NCBI GenBank assembly: GCA_021811085.1
Contig: JAJZPQ010000033.1
Coordinates: 1 to 42,996 of the forward strand
From: Pseudomonadota bacterium
Lineage (GTDB): Bacteria > Pseudomonadota > Gammaproteobacteria > Burkholderiales > SG8-39
DNA: 42,996 nt
Reading direction: 5' to 3'
A program made the translations under genes and the position numbers. This document shows, in pieces, positions 1 to 8,395 of the stretch; position 1 is the first letter of the stretch; every line of letters begins with the position of its first letter. The notes under the pieces were generated by a model. The model saw nothing but the letters and a program-made list of their open reading frames with translations. It did not search any database and had not been told where the DNA came from.

Positions 1-47
1 CAACCCCCAAAACCGGCATAAATATGCCTGAAATTCAAAAACCAAAA

Positions 48-215
48 TCACATCCGGCTTGCGCTCGCTTGCCACTTACAAAACTCTTCACCGCCGGGTT
101 TCTGCGGAAATGCGACACCGTTAACACGTTTCCCTAGATCAATCTTCATCTTCTTGTCGGCAGCAGCTGCAATGCGGTTGCCTCCTATCATGACCGCCGC
201 GGCGATGAGTATCAT
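48..215 (-). CDS. Possible small secreted protein (55 aa), unrecognised
   Basis: Short open frame with an N-terminal hydrophobic stretch (residues 1-18, rich in I, A, V, M) ending in an Ala-rich segment before ADKKMK, which looks like a signal peptide. The mature part would be about 37 residues with one Cys (in EEFCKWQ). No Shine-Dalgarno is evident before the ATG. A small inverted repeat (GGCAT/ATGCC) followed by GGTTTTG lies just downstream, at about 13-30. I recognise no family. It could be the truncated start of a longer secreted protein, or chance; it lies among remnants. Confidence 0.25.
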   Translation of the reverse strand: MILIAAAVMIGGNRIAAAADKKMKIDLGKRVNGVAFPQKPGGEEFCKWQASASRM

Positions 216-396
216 TATCGTAAAGCAGTACCTGGTGAGTAGCGTTGCACAAACCGAACAGGCAGCCTTTGATCATCGTCATAATCGACCCGAAAACTCC
301 CGCGCGCCGGCGGAGCAGGATAGAGCACAGAAGGCGCAAGCGCGAGCCGCGCAGCCGCCGACGCGATCCAAGTTCGTGAGCGAGTTCGCCTTGCGG

Positions 397-483
397 ATCA
401 ATCCCGCCCAAGCAGCCTTGGCACACAAGGCGTACGAGGTCGATCCGCTCGTATGTCCGTACCTGGCCGGTTGTTCACCCTGA
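397..483 (+). pseudogene. Remnant of an IS91-like transposase C-terminus
   Basis: The plus-strand reading frame contains AHKAYEVDPLVCP. This resembles the segment just before the CPxCGG zinc-binding pair near the end of IS91/IS801-type transposases (typically ...KVYEVDPLVCPRCGG). Here the frame departs straight after CP, so the metal-binding site is lost and the frame stops at 483. Only this short stretch is recognisable; the upstream part of the 109-residue frame is low-complexity. It is best read as a decayed mobile-element scrap. The match is from memory of the motif. Confidence 0.35.
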
Positions 484-696
484 CACCCGCCGCCTACTGA
501 AATTCCGGGCAAGGTCCGCTTTTCAATAACGCCAGATCACACTCGGGGTCGTGAGTGAGCCCTCGTCCAAAACGGAAGCAGACATTGAGGCCATCTTGGT
601 AGCGTAATGACCGCGAACGGTCGCAGCGGCCGAATTGCGGACCTTAATGACGATGTGGCTGACAGCCTACAGCGGGTCGATTCCGGTCATTTGGTT
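484..696. other. Non-coding stretch downstream of the comM fragment
   Basis: I see no gene or RNA here. The last 20 bases or so, just past the comM-fragment stop, resemble the sequence just past the intact comM stop. CGATTCCGGT occurs at 678-687 and again at 16958-16967, each 19 bases from its stop codon. The homology between the two comM copies therefore runs slightly beyond the coding region. Confidence 0.5.
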
Positions 697-1158
697 TTAC
701 GTGCGGTCGAATCTCCGGTATTGAATCGCTTCCGCTACATGGATAGCAGAGACGCATTCCACGCCCGCAAGATCCGCAATCGTGCGCGCAACCTTGAGAA
801 TGCGATGATAGGCGCGCGCTGATAATCCTAACCTGCTGATCGCTTGCAGCAGCAGCGTTGCGCCTTTTTCATCGGGTGCGCAGTAACTGTCGATCTCGCG
901 CGTGGTGAGGCGCGCATTTTCTTTTCCTTGACGTGTGATCATTCTGGCGCGGGCTTGTTCCACGCGCGCGCGAACTACGCTGGATGATTCACCGCTGCTC
1001 ACGCGCGATAAATCTTCCGCTAGGACCGCGGGTACTTCGATGTGAATATCGATGCGATCCATGAGGGGCCCGGAGATTTTGCTGCGATAGCGGAGAACCT
1101 GGTCAGGCGTGCAGCGACAACGCCCACTATAGTGGCCCAGATATCCGCACATGCAGGG
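697..1158 (-). pseudogene. comM: comM 3' fragment (C-terminal ~153 codons)
   Basis: The frame encodes the C-terminal third of a ComM/YifB (Mg-chelatase-like AAA+) protein. It starts at the cysteine motif (CMCGYLGHYSGRCRC, where the intact protein has CPCGYLGHFSGRCRC) and ends with IQYRRFDR-T and a stop. Residue-by-residue comparison with the intact comM at 16977-18476 gives about 70% identity by eye over ~152 residues, with the same stop position. The Walker A and B regions are absent, so it cannot function as an ATPase. It has the same orientation as the intact gene. The divergence rules out a recent tandem duplication; it is more likely a foreign or displaced 3' end left by insertion of the segment between the two copies. 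Confidence 0.85.
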
Positions 1159-1585
1159 ACGCGTTGCTCTTTTGCAATTCGGGCCCATCACTCTTAAGGC
1201 ACTGAAACCAAAGGGAACTAATTTTGAGCCACAGACCTTGGGAGAGCACGTCAGGAAGCGGCGGCTGGAATTGAGGCTGACCCAGAAGCAGGCAGCCGAG
1301 CGGCTAGGCGTCAAACCCTGGACGGTCCTGAACTGGGAGAAAGACCACACCGAGCCGCCGATCGAGTCCATACCCGCCATTCTACAGTTCTTGGGCTACG
1401 AGCCATTCCCGGAATCTAAAACATTGCCTGAGCGCATGCTGGCTAGGCGCCGTGCAATCGGCTGGTCAATCAAGGAAGCTGCCCGGCAGCTTGGGGTAGA
1501 TGAGGGGACATGGGGAGTTTGGGAGCGGGGCGCAACGGCTCCAAAGGGGCAACACCTGATGCTGCTCAACGCACTCATCTCGTAG
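1151..1585 (+). CDS. XRE-type DNA-binding protein with two HTH units
   Basis: The protein has two helix-turn-helix segments. The first is XRE-like (about residues 33-85: EHVRKRRLELRLTQKQAAERLGV...VLNWEKD). The second is similar (about residues 97-140: RRAIGWSIKEAARQLGVDEGTWGVWERG). Such short tandem-HTH proteins are common as isolated genes in proteobacterial accessory DNA. The only ATG (1151) lies at the junction with the antisense comM fragment and has no good ribosome site, and homology seems to start around KPKGTNFEPQ. The gene may therefore have lost its native start, and expression is doubtful. It shows no linkage to the amide genes other than proximity. Confidence 0.55.
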   Translation: MQGRVALLQFGPITLKALKPKGTNFEPQTLGEHVRKRRLELRLTQKQAAERLGVKPWTVLNWEKDHTEPPIESIPAILQFLGYEPFPESKTLPERMLARRRAIGWSIKEAARQLGVDEGTWGVWERGATAPKGQHLMLLNALIS

Positions 1586-1981
1586 ATATTTCAAAAGATC
1601 GAAGCGCGCTGCGAACTGGGTAGTACGGCGCAAACCGAGACGCGATATGCCATCACTTCACTTGCGCCGAATGCGGGCGAGATTCCCCGCGCGACCAGAC
1701 TGCATTGGGGGTATCGAGAACGGGTTCCATAGTTGTCTGAATGTTGCGTTCCGCTAAGACGCTCCTGCCATTTGGTTGTGCACTGCCGTAGCCAATTTCG
1801 CATTGATGCGAAGCTTCGCGTTGAACTTGTTCAGCATGGGTAGAAACAGCGTCAAGAGTCTGCGCTAAGAAGCGCAAAGCCGCCGGTTGGAACCGCAACT
1901 ATGTTGTGGAGCCGCGCCCCTTGCGGCTACTAAAGGAAATCTACCGCCACAGCCCTGGAGGTTCAAATACATAGCGTAGCG
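1586..1981. other. Intergenic stretch with no recognisable gene
   Basis: Only short overlapping minus-strand frames of 70-81 codons are open here, and none shows a recognisable domain or a ribosome site. I see nothing else until the promoter at 1982. Confidence 0.5.
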
Positions 1982-2011
1982 TTGACATTAATCAAAAAGT
2001 ATCGCTATAAT
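1982..2011 (+). promoter_or_regulatory. Consensus sigma-70 promoter of the amide operon
   Basis: A perfect -35 box TTGACA (1982-1987) and a perfect -10 box TATAAT (2006-2011) are separated by 18 bases. Predicted start is near 2018. No gene starts within 250 bases; the next feature is a structured leader ending in a terminator. A strong constitutive promoter followed by a terminator is what antitermination control requires. Confidence 0.85.
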
Positions 2012-2017
2012 TTCTCT

Positions 2018-2121
2018 ACGTTAGAGCCGCTGTCAGATTTCTCCGGCGGTTAGCGTCACTACGTCGTGACGTGCGCTCCACACATCACCCGGGTTTTTCA
2101 CGGACCGGGTACGGCAAAAAG
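2018..2121 (+). ncRNA. Structured leader RNA, probable AmiR/ANTAR target
   Basis: Between promoter and terminator there is no ORF but several stems. CGTCAC/GTGACG encloses a 6-base loop (TACGTC). ACCCGG/CCGGGT forms another hairpin. An alternative hairpin pairs CGGG (2106-2109) with CCCG (2128-2131) and GGC (2113-2115) with GCC (2122-2124) around a 6-base loop, AAAAAG. It uses the left arm of the terminator at 2122-2150, so it would act as an antiterminator. ANTAR proteins bind tandem hexaloop hairpins; the usual A1/G4 loop bases are only partly matched here. It could instead be a free-standing small RNA. Confidence 0.55.
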
Positions 2122-2159
2122 GCCTTTCCCGCCTCTCAGGCGCGAAGGGCTTTTTTTTT
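2116..2159 (+). terminator. Intrinsic terminator in the amide-operon leader
   Basis: A 12-pair stem (2122-2133 with 2139-2150, one mismatch and one G-U) with a 5-base loop is followed by nine T residues (2151-2159). A run of As ahead of the stem pairs with the Ts. It lies about 100 bases after the predicted transcript start and about 130 bases before the first gene, so it would block the operon unless read through. Confidence 0.8.
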
Positions 2160-2290
2160 GGTCTCGTTTTTTGCGTTGTGCTTTTGACGTTGGGCAGTCC
2201 TAAATCTGGCCGGTGATTGTGGACGGAGAAGGTAGGCTAACGGGTTTTGTATGGGTACTTTCAGGATCAACTCAACTATTGGGGGGAAAC

Positions 2291-3535
2291 ATGCGAGTAA
2301 GCAATTGGGGAAAAGCAAGGGCGGCGAGCCTGATGCTGGCTATGTTTGGAATCGCGATGGCTATGCCGGCGGCTCAAGCGGCAGATCCAATCAAGCTTGG
2401 TTTGCTTGAAGACGCATCGGGCAACTTTGCCATAGCCGTGATTCCTAAGATACATGCCGTGGAGTTGGCCGTAGGTGAGATTAATGCCAAGGGCGGAATT
2501 CTTGGACGTCAGATAAAGATCGTTGCCTATGACACACAATCGGATAACACTCGCTTTCAGGAGTTCGCGCGGCGAGTGATTCAACAGGACAAGGCGGATG
2601 TAGTTTTCGGCGCATTTTCCAGCGCGTCGCGCGAGGCCATTCGCCCGATCATGGATCGCTACCATCAGCTGTATTTCTACAACAACCAGTATGAAGGTGG
2701 CGTGTGCGACTCAAACACTTTTGTTACTGGTGCAGTACCAGAACAGCAGTTTTCTACACTTATTCCGTGGATGATGGAGAAGTATGGAAAGCGCGTCTAC
2801 ACGATTGCGGCAGATTACAATTTTGGCCAAATCTCCGCCGAATGGGTGCGCAACATCGTGAAGGAGAAAGGTGGCACGATGGTTGGGGAGGAATTTATCC
2901 CACTAAGCGTGTCGCAGTTTAGCCAAACGATTCAAAACATACAAAAGGCCAAGCCGGACTTCGTAGTCACGCTGCTTGTGGGTGCAAATCAAGCATCCTA
3001 CTATGAGCAGCAAGCTTCCGCTAACCTCAATATCCCGATGGCAAGCTCGGTCAACGTCGGGCAGGCCTATGAGCATCGCCGATTCAAGGCGCCCGCGCTC
3101 AAGGACATGTACGTGACCGCTAACTACGTCGAGGAAGTCAATTCTCCGGAAAGCAATGACTTCAAGAAGCGCTTCCATGCCAAGTTCCCGAACGAGCCTT
3201 ATATCAATCAGGAAGCGGCTAATTCATACGATGCGGTCTACCTTTACAAAGCGGCGGTTGAGAAGGCCGGTACGACAGACCAGAAGAAAGTAGCCGCGGC
3301 GCTGCGCAGCGGGAGTATCTGCACAAATGGACCGTCCGGGAAGGTGTGCATTGATCCGAAGAGCCAGCACCTTAGCCACACAATCTACTTGGTGCACGTC
3401 AAGGCTGACCACTCCGTGGATATCCCGAAGGTATGGAATGATATCAAACCCTACTGGCTGGGATCGGTTGGTTGCGATCTATCCAAGAAATCTGATCATA
3501 GCCAGTACACGCCAAGCCATCTTCCGAAAAAGTAG
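2291..3535 (+). CDS. Urea/amide-type ABC transporter, periplasmic binding protein
   Basis: Binds the substrate in the periplasm for the importer encoded by the next four genes. The start at 2291 is chosen because GGGGGG lies just before it and because it gives a signal peptide (residues 1-30, cleavage after AAQA, mature start ADPIKLG). The mature 384 residues form a type I periplasmic-binding fold of the UrtA/FmdD/AmiC group. The strand-turn after DVVFGAFSSASREA and the YNNQYEGGVC segment match the ligand-pocket region of AmiC (YPTPYEG). This points to urea, short amides or relatives, not branched-chain amino acids. It is the first gene after the antitermination leader. The exact ligand is not deducible. 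Confidence 0.85.
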   Translation: MRVSNWGKARAASLMLAMFGIAMAMPAAQAADPIKLGLLEDASGNFAIAVIPKIHAVELAVGEINAKGGILGRQIKIVAYDTQSDNTRFQEFARRVIQQDKADVVFGAFSSASREAIRPIMDRYHQLYFYNNQYEGGVCDSNTFVTGAVPEQQFSTLIPWMMEKYGKRVYTIAADYNFGQISAEWVRNIVKEKGGTMVGEEFIPLSVSQFSQTIQNIQKAKPDFVVTLLVGANQASYYEQQASANLNIPMASSVNVGQAYEHRRFKAPALKDMYVTANYVEEVNSPESNDFKKRFHAKFPNEPYINQEAANSYDAVYLYKAAVEKAGTTDQKKVAAALRSGSICTNGPSGKVCIDPKSQHLSHTIYLVHVKADHSVDIPKVWNDIKPYWLGSVGCDLSKKSDHSQYTPSHLPKK

Positions 3536-3548
3536 TTTCTTGTGTGCC

Positions 3549-3575
3549 GCGGGTCGGCAGAAACAGCTGACCCGC
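3549..3575 (+). other. Intercistronic stem-loop after the first binding-protein gene
   Basis: GCGGGTC (3549-3555) pairs with GACCCGC (3569-3575), with further GC/GC pairing inside. There is no T-run, so it is not a clean terminator. Between a binding-protein gene and its permease genes such hairpins usually stabilise the upstream message and lower downstream expression. The second and third importers have hairpins at the same place. Confidence 0.55.
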
Positions 3576-3628
3576 GTAATTTGCCATTTGCGGGGACGTG
3601 AATTCCTGTTGGATCGGATAGGTCAAGA

Positions 3629-4507
3629 ATGGATTTCTTATACTATGCTTACGCTGCTTTTTATCAGTTCGCCGACGCGTTCTCGTTCCTCGTTCTGAGC
3701 GGCATCGGACTTGCCGTCATCTTCGGGATGATGGGCGTAATCAACCTAGCGCACGGTGAATTCATCATGTGCGGCGCCTATGTGACGGTTCTCAGTGCGC
3801 GCGCGGGGCTGCCATTGCCGTTCGCAATGGTATGCGGGACGCTGTCGTCCGGGTTAGTGGGTCTTGTCTTGGAGCGTTTAATCATCCGCCGCCTTTATCA
3901 GCGGTTGTTTGATTCCATAGTCGCAACCTGGGCAATAAGCATCATCGCAACGCAAGGCATGTTGATCGTCGCCGGGCCATCGCTCGAAGGGATCAAGACG
4001 CCTTTTGGGAGTTTTGAGCTTGGCGGCATATCGTTCTCTGTGTACCGGGCAATGTTACCGGCGGTCGCGCTTCTACTGCTCGGGGCCTTGTACTGGCTAT
4101 TTGTCCGCACCCGGTTTGGTATCCATTCGCGAGCGGCTATGCAAGACGCGGACATGGCAAAGGCGCTGGGCGTAAGCACCAACGCAATCTATAGTAAAAC
4201 GTTTGGCCTCGGGGCTGCGCTGGCCGGACTGACCGGCGCTCTCTATGCGCCCACGATGACCGCCGTTCCCACCATGGGGTCTGCATTCATCGTTCAATCC
4301 TTTGTTACAGTGGTCGTGAGCGGTGCTGACGTGATGCTTGGTCTCGCGCCTTCTGCAGCCGCCCTGGGTTTGATACAGGCCTTGTTGACCGGATTTCACG
4401 GACAATTGATTGGACAGATCGGCCTCTTGGTGACGGTGATCTTGGTCGTCCGGATCATGCCTACCGGAATAAGCGGATTCTTTCTTCGCGGGTCGGGAAG
4501 CAAGTAA
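3629..4507 (+). CDS. ABC transporter permease, LivH/UrtB type
   Basis: One of the two membrane subunits of the first importer (292 residues, the usual LivH/UrtB length). It is very hydrophobic with about eight membrane segments. It carries the family signature near the N-terminus (GIGLAVIFGMMGVINLAHGEFIMCGAY, residues ~25-51) and the conserved cytoplasmic EAA-like loop with the ATPase-contact sequence around RTRFGIHSRAAMQDADMAKALGV. The ATG at 3629 follows a GGATAGG ribosome site. It stands 93 bases after the binding-protein gene and 11 bases before the next permease. The amide context suggests urea/amide import. Confidence 0.85.
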   Translation: MDFLYYAYAAFYQFADAFSFLVLSGIGLAVIFGMMGVINLAHGEFIMCGAYVTVLSARAGLPLPFAMVCGTLSSGLVGLVLERLIIRRLYQRLFDSIVATWAISIIATQGMLIVAGPSLEGIKTPFGSFELGGISFSVYRAMLPAVALLLLGALYWLFVRTRFGIHSRAAMQDADMAKALGVSTNAIYSKTFGLGAALAGLTGALYAPTMTAVPTMGSAFIVQSFVTVVVSGADVMLGLAPSAAALGLIQALLTGFHGQLIGQIGLLVTVILVVRIMPTGISGFFLRGSGSK

Positions 4508-4518
4508 AGAGATCTCGG

Positions 4519-5598
4519 ATGAGAAAGATGCTTCCCAACCTCAGTGGTCCGCAAACCCTTGGCAAAGGGCCGTTGTTCTGGGTCTTGTTTTTCGCGGCGG
4601 TGATCGCGGCGGCCGGTGTGCCACTGTTCGCGAGTTCTTTTGCTGTGTCGAACTTTTCCTACTTCCTGGTCTGGACCTTCATGGCGATGGGGCTCTCTCT
4701 CATGTGGGGGTATGCCGGGATTCTCAGTTTCGGTCAGACCGCGTTTTTTGGATTGGCCGGATACGCATATGGCGTTATCAGCATCAATTGGGGGGATGCC
4801 CACGGACTTACATGGGCTGCGCTTCTTGCGTCGTTGACACTGCCCGTCATTCTCGCCAGCGTACTCGGATACCTCATTTTCTACGGCGGTATTCGAGAAG
4901 TCTTCGTGGGTATCGTGACGCTATCGGTTACTCTGGTGTTTGAAACTTTCATGGCCCAGACGGCCGGGCCTGAATGGACGATCGGTGAGGCCAGACTAAA
5001 TGGTTTCAATGGTATGTCGGGGATGCCGGCGTTGACGATCAATTTTCACTCGGGCGACTTAATCTTCGACGGATCGCCGTTCTACTGGCTACTGCTTGCC
5101 TTGGTCGTATTGGCATATCTTGGTCTGCGCGTGTTAGTGAACTCGCGGTTCGGCAACGTGTTGGTAGCGATTCGCGAAAATCCGGAGCGCGCCGAAATGC
5201 TAGGCTACAATATTCGCTTCTACCAGCTGATCGTGTTCACCATCGGTGGATTTTTCGCGGGATTGAGCGGGGCGTTCTATACGCTTTGGGGTTCGTACAT
5301 CACCCCTTCCTCGATGGGCCTGAATGCGGCAGCCCTCCCAATAATTTGGGTAGCCGCCGGTGGCCGTACGGATATTACGGCTGTCCTGGTTTCCACTATC
5401 GCGCTGACTTGGGTGTCCCAGCAGCTCGCCATCTACGGCAGCCAGTACGCGCTCGTACTGATGGGTATAGTGCTTCTCCTTGTGGTGTTGTTTGCGCCGA
5501 ACGGTTTTGTAGTGAGCGTCTGGCGTAGTCTGTCCAAAAGATCATTCGTTCGCGAGGCAGCTGATCCGGTTCGGAAGTTCACCTCTGCTGCTGACTAA
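4519..5598 (+). CDS. ABC transporter permease, LivM/UrtC type
   Basis: Second membrane subunit of the first importer (359 residues). The family signature LSLMWGYAGILSFGQTAFFGLAGYAYG sits around residues 58-84, and the coupling loop VNSRFGNVLVAIRENPERAEMLGY around 210-234. Membrane segments cover most of the length, with a short charged C-terminal tail. Two in-frame ATGs (4519 and 4528) are possible; the first is taken. The gene is followed 3 bases later by the ATPase gene, so translation is probably coupled. Confidence 0.85.
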   Translation: MRKMLPNLSGPQTLGKGPLFWVLFFAAVIAAAGVPLFASSFAVSNFSYFLVWTFMAMGLSLMWGYAGILSFGQTAFFGLAGYAYGVISINWGDAHGLTWAALLASLTLPVILASVLGYLIFYGGIREVFVGIVTLSVTLVFETFMAQTAGPEWTIGEARLNGFNGMSGMPALTINFHSGDLIFDGSPFYWLLLALVVLAYLGLRVLVNSRFGNVLVAIRENPERAEMLGYNIRFYQLIVFTIGGFFAGLSGAFYTLWGSYITPSSMGLNAAALPIIWVAAGGRTDITAVLVSTIALTWVSQQLAIYGSQYALVLMGIVLLLVVLFAPNGFVVSVWRSLSKRSFVREAADPVRKFTSAAD

Positions 5599-5601
5599 GA
5601 C

Positions 5602-6315
5602 ATGGCAACGATTCTAGAAACACGTGGGTTAAGCAAATACTTTGGTGGGCTGCACGCTATCGACGGAGTTGATCTGGCAGTTGGCGAGGGAGAATTGCGT
5701 TGCGTTATTGGGCCAAATGGCGCGGGAAAAAGCACATTATTCAAGCTTCTCGTTGGTACTTATGCACCTTCTGCGGGCCAAATCCTATTTCGCGATCAAG
5801 AAATCTCCACATTTAAGCCTTACCAAAGAGTCCGAAGAGGTCTCAGCATAAAATTTCAAGTTCCTGGCATTTTCCTGCAGCTTCCAGCTGAGCAAAATAT
5901 TCGAATAGGCCTGCAGCGAGGGTATGCCGACGGTCCGCTTGAAACCGAGCTTGAACGCTTGCTTCAACTGATCGATTTACAGTCGCGGCGCAGAGAGCTA
6001 GCTGGCAACTTGTCGCATGGTCAACAGCAGTGGCTTGAAATTGGTATGGCGCTGGCGACAAAGCCGACCGTCCTGCTGTTGGATGAGCCAACTGCCGGGA
6101 TGTCTCCGGAGGAAACCTTCAAGACGGGAGAATTGGTAAAAGGGCTAAATGCGGAAGGCATGACCATCGTGGTGATCGAGCACGATATGACGTTTATCCG
6201 CCAGATCGCGCAACGAGTGACGGTTTTACACTTTGGCAAGATATTTGACGAAGGCAGCATTGACGACATCACCCAAAACGAAGACGTGGTTCGTATTTAT
6301 CTCGGGAAGGCATAA
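5602..6315 (+). CDS. ABC transporter ATPase, LivG/UrtD type
   Basis: Energy-coupling subunit (237 residues). Walker A is GPNGAGKS (37-44), the signature is LSHGQQQ (about 137-143) and Walker B is VLLLDEPTAGM (about 156-166), followed by the switch histidine in VIEHDM. The LSHGQ form of the signature and the PTAGMSPEET stretch are typical of UrtD-like rather than classical LivG proteins. Its TAA stop overlaps the next ATG by one base. It heterodimerises with the following ATPase in this family. Confidence 0.88.
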   Translation: MATILETRGLSKYFGGLHAIDGVDLAVGEGELRCVIGPNGAGKSTLFKLLVGTYAPSAGQILFRDQEISTFKPYQRVRRGLSIKFQVPGIFLQLPAEQNIRIGLQRGYADGPLETELERLLQLIDLQSRRRELAGNLSHGQQQWLEIGMALATKPTVLLLDEPTAGMSPEETFKTGELVKGLNAEGMTIVVIEHDMTFIRQIAQRVTVLHFGKIFDEGSIDDITQNEDVVRIYLGKA

Positions 6316-7025
6316 TGAGCGAACCAATACTGGAGGTGTCTGGTCTGCGCGCCGGATATGGCGGAACGCCAATTCTGCAGGGCGTCGACTGCTCCGTGCA
6401 AAGAGGTGAAATCGTCGCCATCATCGGACGTAACGGAGTCGGCAAGACGACATTGCTGAAAACGCTCATCGGATTGCTCCCCGTTACGGGTGGTTCGATT
6501 CGCTTCCAGGAGAGCGATATCACAAAGGTGGAAGCCAACCATCGCGCTCATATGGGGATCGGCTACATTCCGCAAGGCAGAGGAATTTTCCCAAGACTTA
6601 CGGTCCAAGAGAATCTTTTGATGGGGGAACTCATCAACACGAAGAGTCAGCAGAAGCTCCATTCGCTTGTCGAGCGCTATTTCCCGATTCTTACGAGGCG
6701 AAGGTACCAAAAAGCCGGAACGATGAGTGGCGGCGAACAACAGCAGCTCGCGATCGGCAGGGCGCTGGTCGGAAATCCGGAGATGATCTTATTGGATGAG
6801 CCATCGGAAGGCATTCAGCCGTCCATAGTCCACGAGATCGCCCACAATATGCAGCGACTCAACGCTGAGATCGGTTTGACGATACTCTTTGTCGAGCAGA
6901 ATATCGATATGATCAGATCCATGGCGCAACGCTGCTACGTCATGGATAAAGGCAAGATCGTTGACCAGGTGTACCCGAAAGATCTCGCAGACGAAGCGGT
7001 GGTAAGAAAATACCTGGCCATATAG
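6315..7025 (+). CDS. ABC transporter ATPase, LivF/UrtE type
   Basis: Second ATPase of the first importer (236 residues). Walker A is GRNGVGKT (38-45), the signature MSGGEQQQ (about 136-143), Walker B MILLDEPSEGIQP and the switch region FVEQN. The DEPSEGIQPS sequence is the UrtE/LivF form. The start overlaps the previous stop by one base. It ends the first importer; a 146-base gap follows before the sensor gene, with no obvious promoter or terminator. Confidence 0.88.
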   Translation: MSEPILEVSGLRAGYGGTPILQGVDCSVQRGEIVAIIGRNGVGKTTLLKTLIGLLPVTGGSIRFQESDITKVEANHRAHMGIGYIPQGRGIFPRLTVQENLLMGELINTKSQQKLHSLVERYFPILTRRRYQKAGTMSGGEQQQLAIGRALVGNPEMILLDEPSEGIQPSIVHEIAHNMQRLNAEIGLTILFVEQNIDMIRSMAQRCYVMDKGKIVDQVYPKDLADEAVVRKYLAI

Positions 7026-7171
7026 AATTGTTCGCGGTTGCCAGAAGCCATCAAGCTAGAAGTAACTGAGTTGGTAGATTGCAATTGCAGAATCTGGCGT
7101 GGCTGCTGTGTGGATCGCCGGCACATTAGGCCGACGAGTTTGGTACGAAGGTAAGAGATCGGGCGTTTACT

Positions 7172-8395
7172 ATGGCTGGAATGGTTACGGGTATTCGAAG
7201 TCGACCTGAAGTGGGGGTCGGGTTGCTATTTTCTACCACGGGCACGTATCGGACCATCGGCACGGCGATGCTGTCCGGTGCCTTGTTGGCGATTGAGGAA
7301 ATTGCAGCCGATGCCAGTTTCGATTTCAAACTGGCTCCCGTCATTGAGAACCCGGGCGGTTCTGTGCCGTATTACTACGCATGTTGCGAGACGCTTCTTC
7401 GGAGGCGCGGCGTCTCGCATGTGATCGGCTGCTATACATCTTCAAGTCGGAAGGAAGTCATCCCGTTCTTCGAGCGATGCGATGCGCTGCTGTGGTATCC
7501 CTCTCACTATGAGGGGTTCGAATGTAGCGATAACGTCATATACGTGGGAGCATCGCCCAATCAACACATTGCGCCTCTTGCGGGATATCTCATGTCGGCA
7601 TATGGCCGACGGGGATATTGCGTTGGTTCGAACTATATCTGGCCCTGGGAAAGCACGCGAATCATGCGACAGATACTCGAAGCCAATGGCGGTACCGTTG
7701 TAGCCGAACGGTATTTGCCGCTAGGTGTGAAAGACGTAAAACACATAATCGATGAAATCGCCGAACTTGAGCCTGACTTCATCTACAACTCGTTAATTGG
7801 CGAATCGTGTTACGCATTTATCGAAGCATTTAGCGCAGCTTCAGCGCGCCGCGGGAGCGGTGGTGCGCGGCTGCCGATAATCGGTAGTTGCACGCTGTCG
7901 GAGCCGGAACTCCTGGCCCTCAGACCGGAAGCGAGAGGCGGTCACATTTCTTCGTCAGTGTACTTTCAGACCATTGATAGCGCCGAAAATCATCGATTCA
8001 TCCGCCGCTACAGGAAGCGTTTCGGCAGCTCTGCCGTAGCCTCTGCCGATGCGGAGGCCTCATACGTTGCAGTTCTGCTGTTGGCCCACGCAATTCGAAG
8101 GGCCGGATCAACCGGGATCGAGGCGGTGCGCAGCGTGGCTCATGAATTCACACTGGAGGCACCCCAAGGCGCCGTACACGTAGATAGTGAAAATAACCAT
8201 TGCCACCTGACGCCCCGTCTCGGTCGATCCACCGAGAAAGGGGATTTCGAGATTCTATATACCGCTGACGGCCCTCTGCGACCAGATCCCTACCTCGTAT
8301 GGTTTGATCCGATCCGAGACACCAGAAACTGGAGCGCAATCGGCCACGATCGATCGTACTGCCAGTGGATCGAGACCCAGGAGATGCACAGATGA
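7172..8395 (+). CDS. amiC: AmiC-like amide sensor / negative regulator
   Basis: In Pseudomonas, AmiC is a cytoplasmic sensor that holds the antiterminator AmiR inactive and releases it when amide binds. This 407-residue protein follows AmiC closely: CYTSSSRKEVIPFFERCDALLWYP and HYEGFE (about residues 87-115), GASPNQHIAPLAGYL, the binding-cleft GSNYIWPWESTRIM, then EAPQGAVHV, NNHCHLTPRLG and RPDPYLV near the C-terminus. It has no signal peptide, unlike the related transporter binding proteins, which fits a cytosolic sensor. An alternative ATG lies at 7181. The gene overlaps amiR by ATGA, as expected for two proteins that form a complex. Ligand preference is inferred from the nearby amidohydrolases. 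Confidence 0.88.
   Translation: MAGMVTGIRSRPEVGVGLLFSTTGTYRTIGTAMLSGALLAIEEIAADASFDFKLAPVIENPGGSVPYYYACCETLLRRRGVSHVIGCYTSSSRKEVIPFFERCDALLWYPSHYEGFECSDNVIYVGASPNQHIAPLAGYLMSAYGRRGYCVGSNYIWPWESTRIMRQILEANGGTVVAERYLPLGVKDVKHIIDEIAELEPDFIYNSLIGESCYAFIEAFSAASARRGSGGARLPIIGSCTLSEPELLALRPEARGGHISSSVYFQTIDSAENHRFIRRYRKRFGSSAVASADAEASYVAVLLLAHAIRRAGSTGIEAVRSVAHEFTLEAPQGAVHVDSENNHCHLTPRLGRSTEKGDFEILYTADGPLRPDPYLVWFDPIRDTRNWSAIGHDRSYCQWIETQEMHR

Noticed and set aside
154-396. N-terminal part of the 109-codon frame at the left end as a gene
   Set aside because: Low-complexity translation without a domain; only the short C-terminal piece resembles a transposase.
2012-2160. Guanidine riboswitch in the amide-operon leader
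   Set aside because: Neither the conserved strings of the guanidine-I type nor the paired ACGR-loop hairpins of the guanidine-II type are found.
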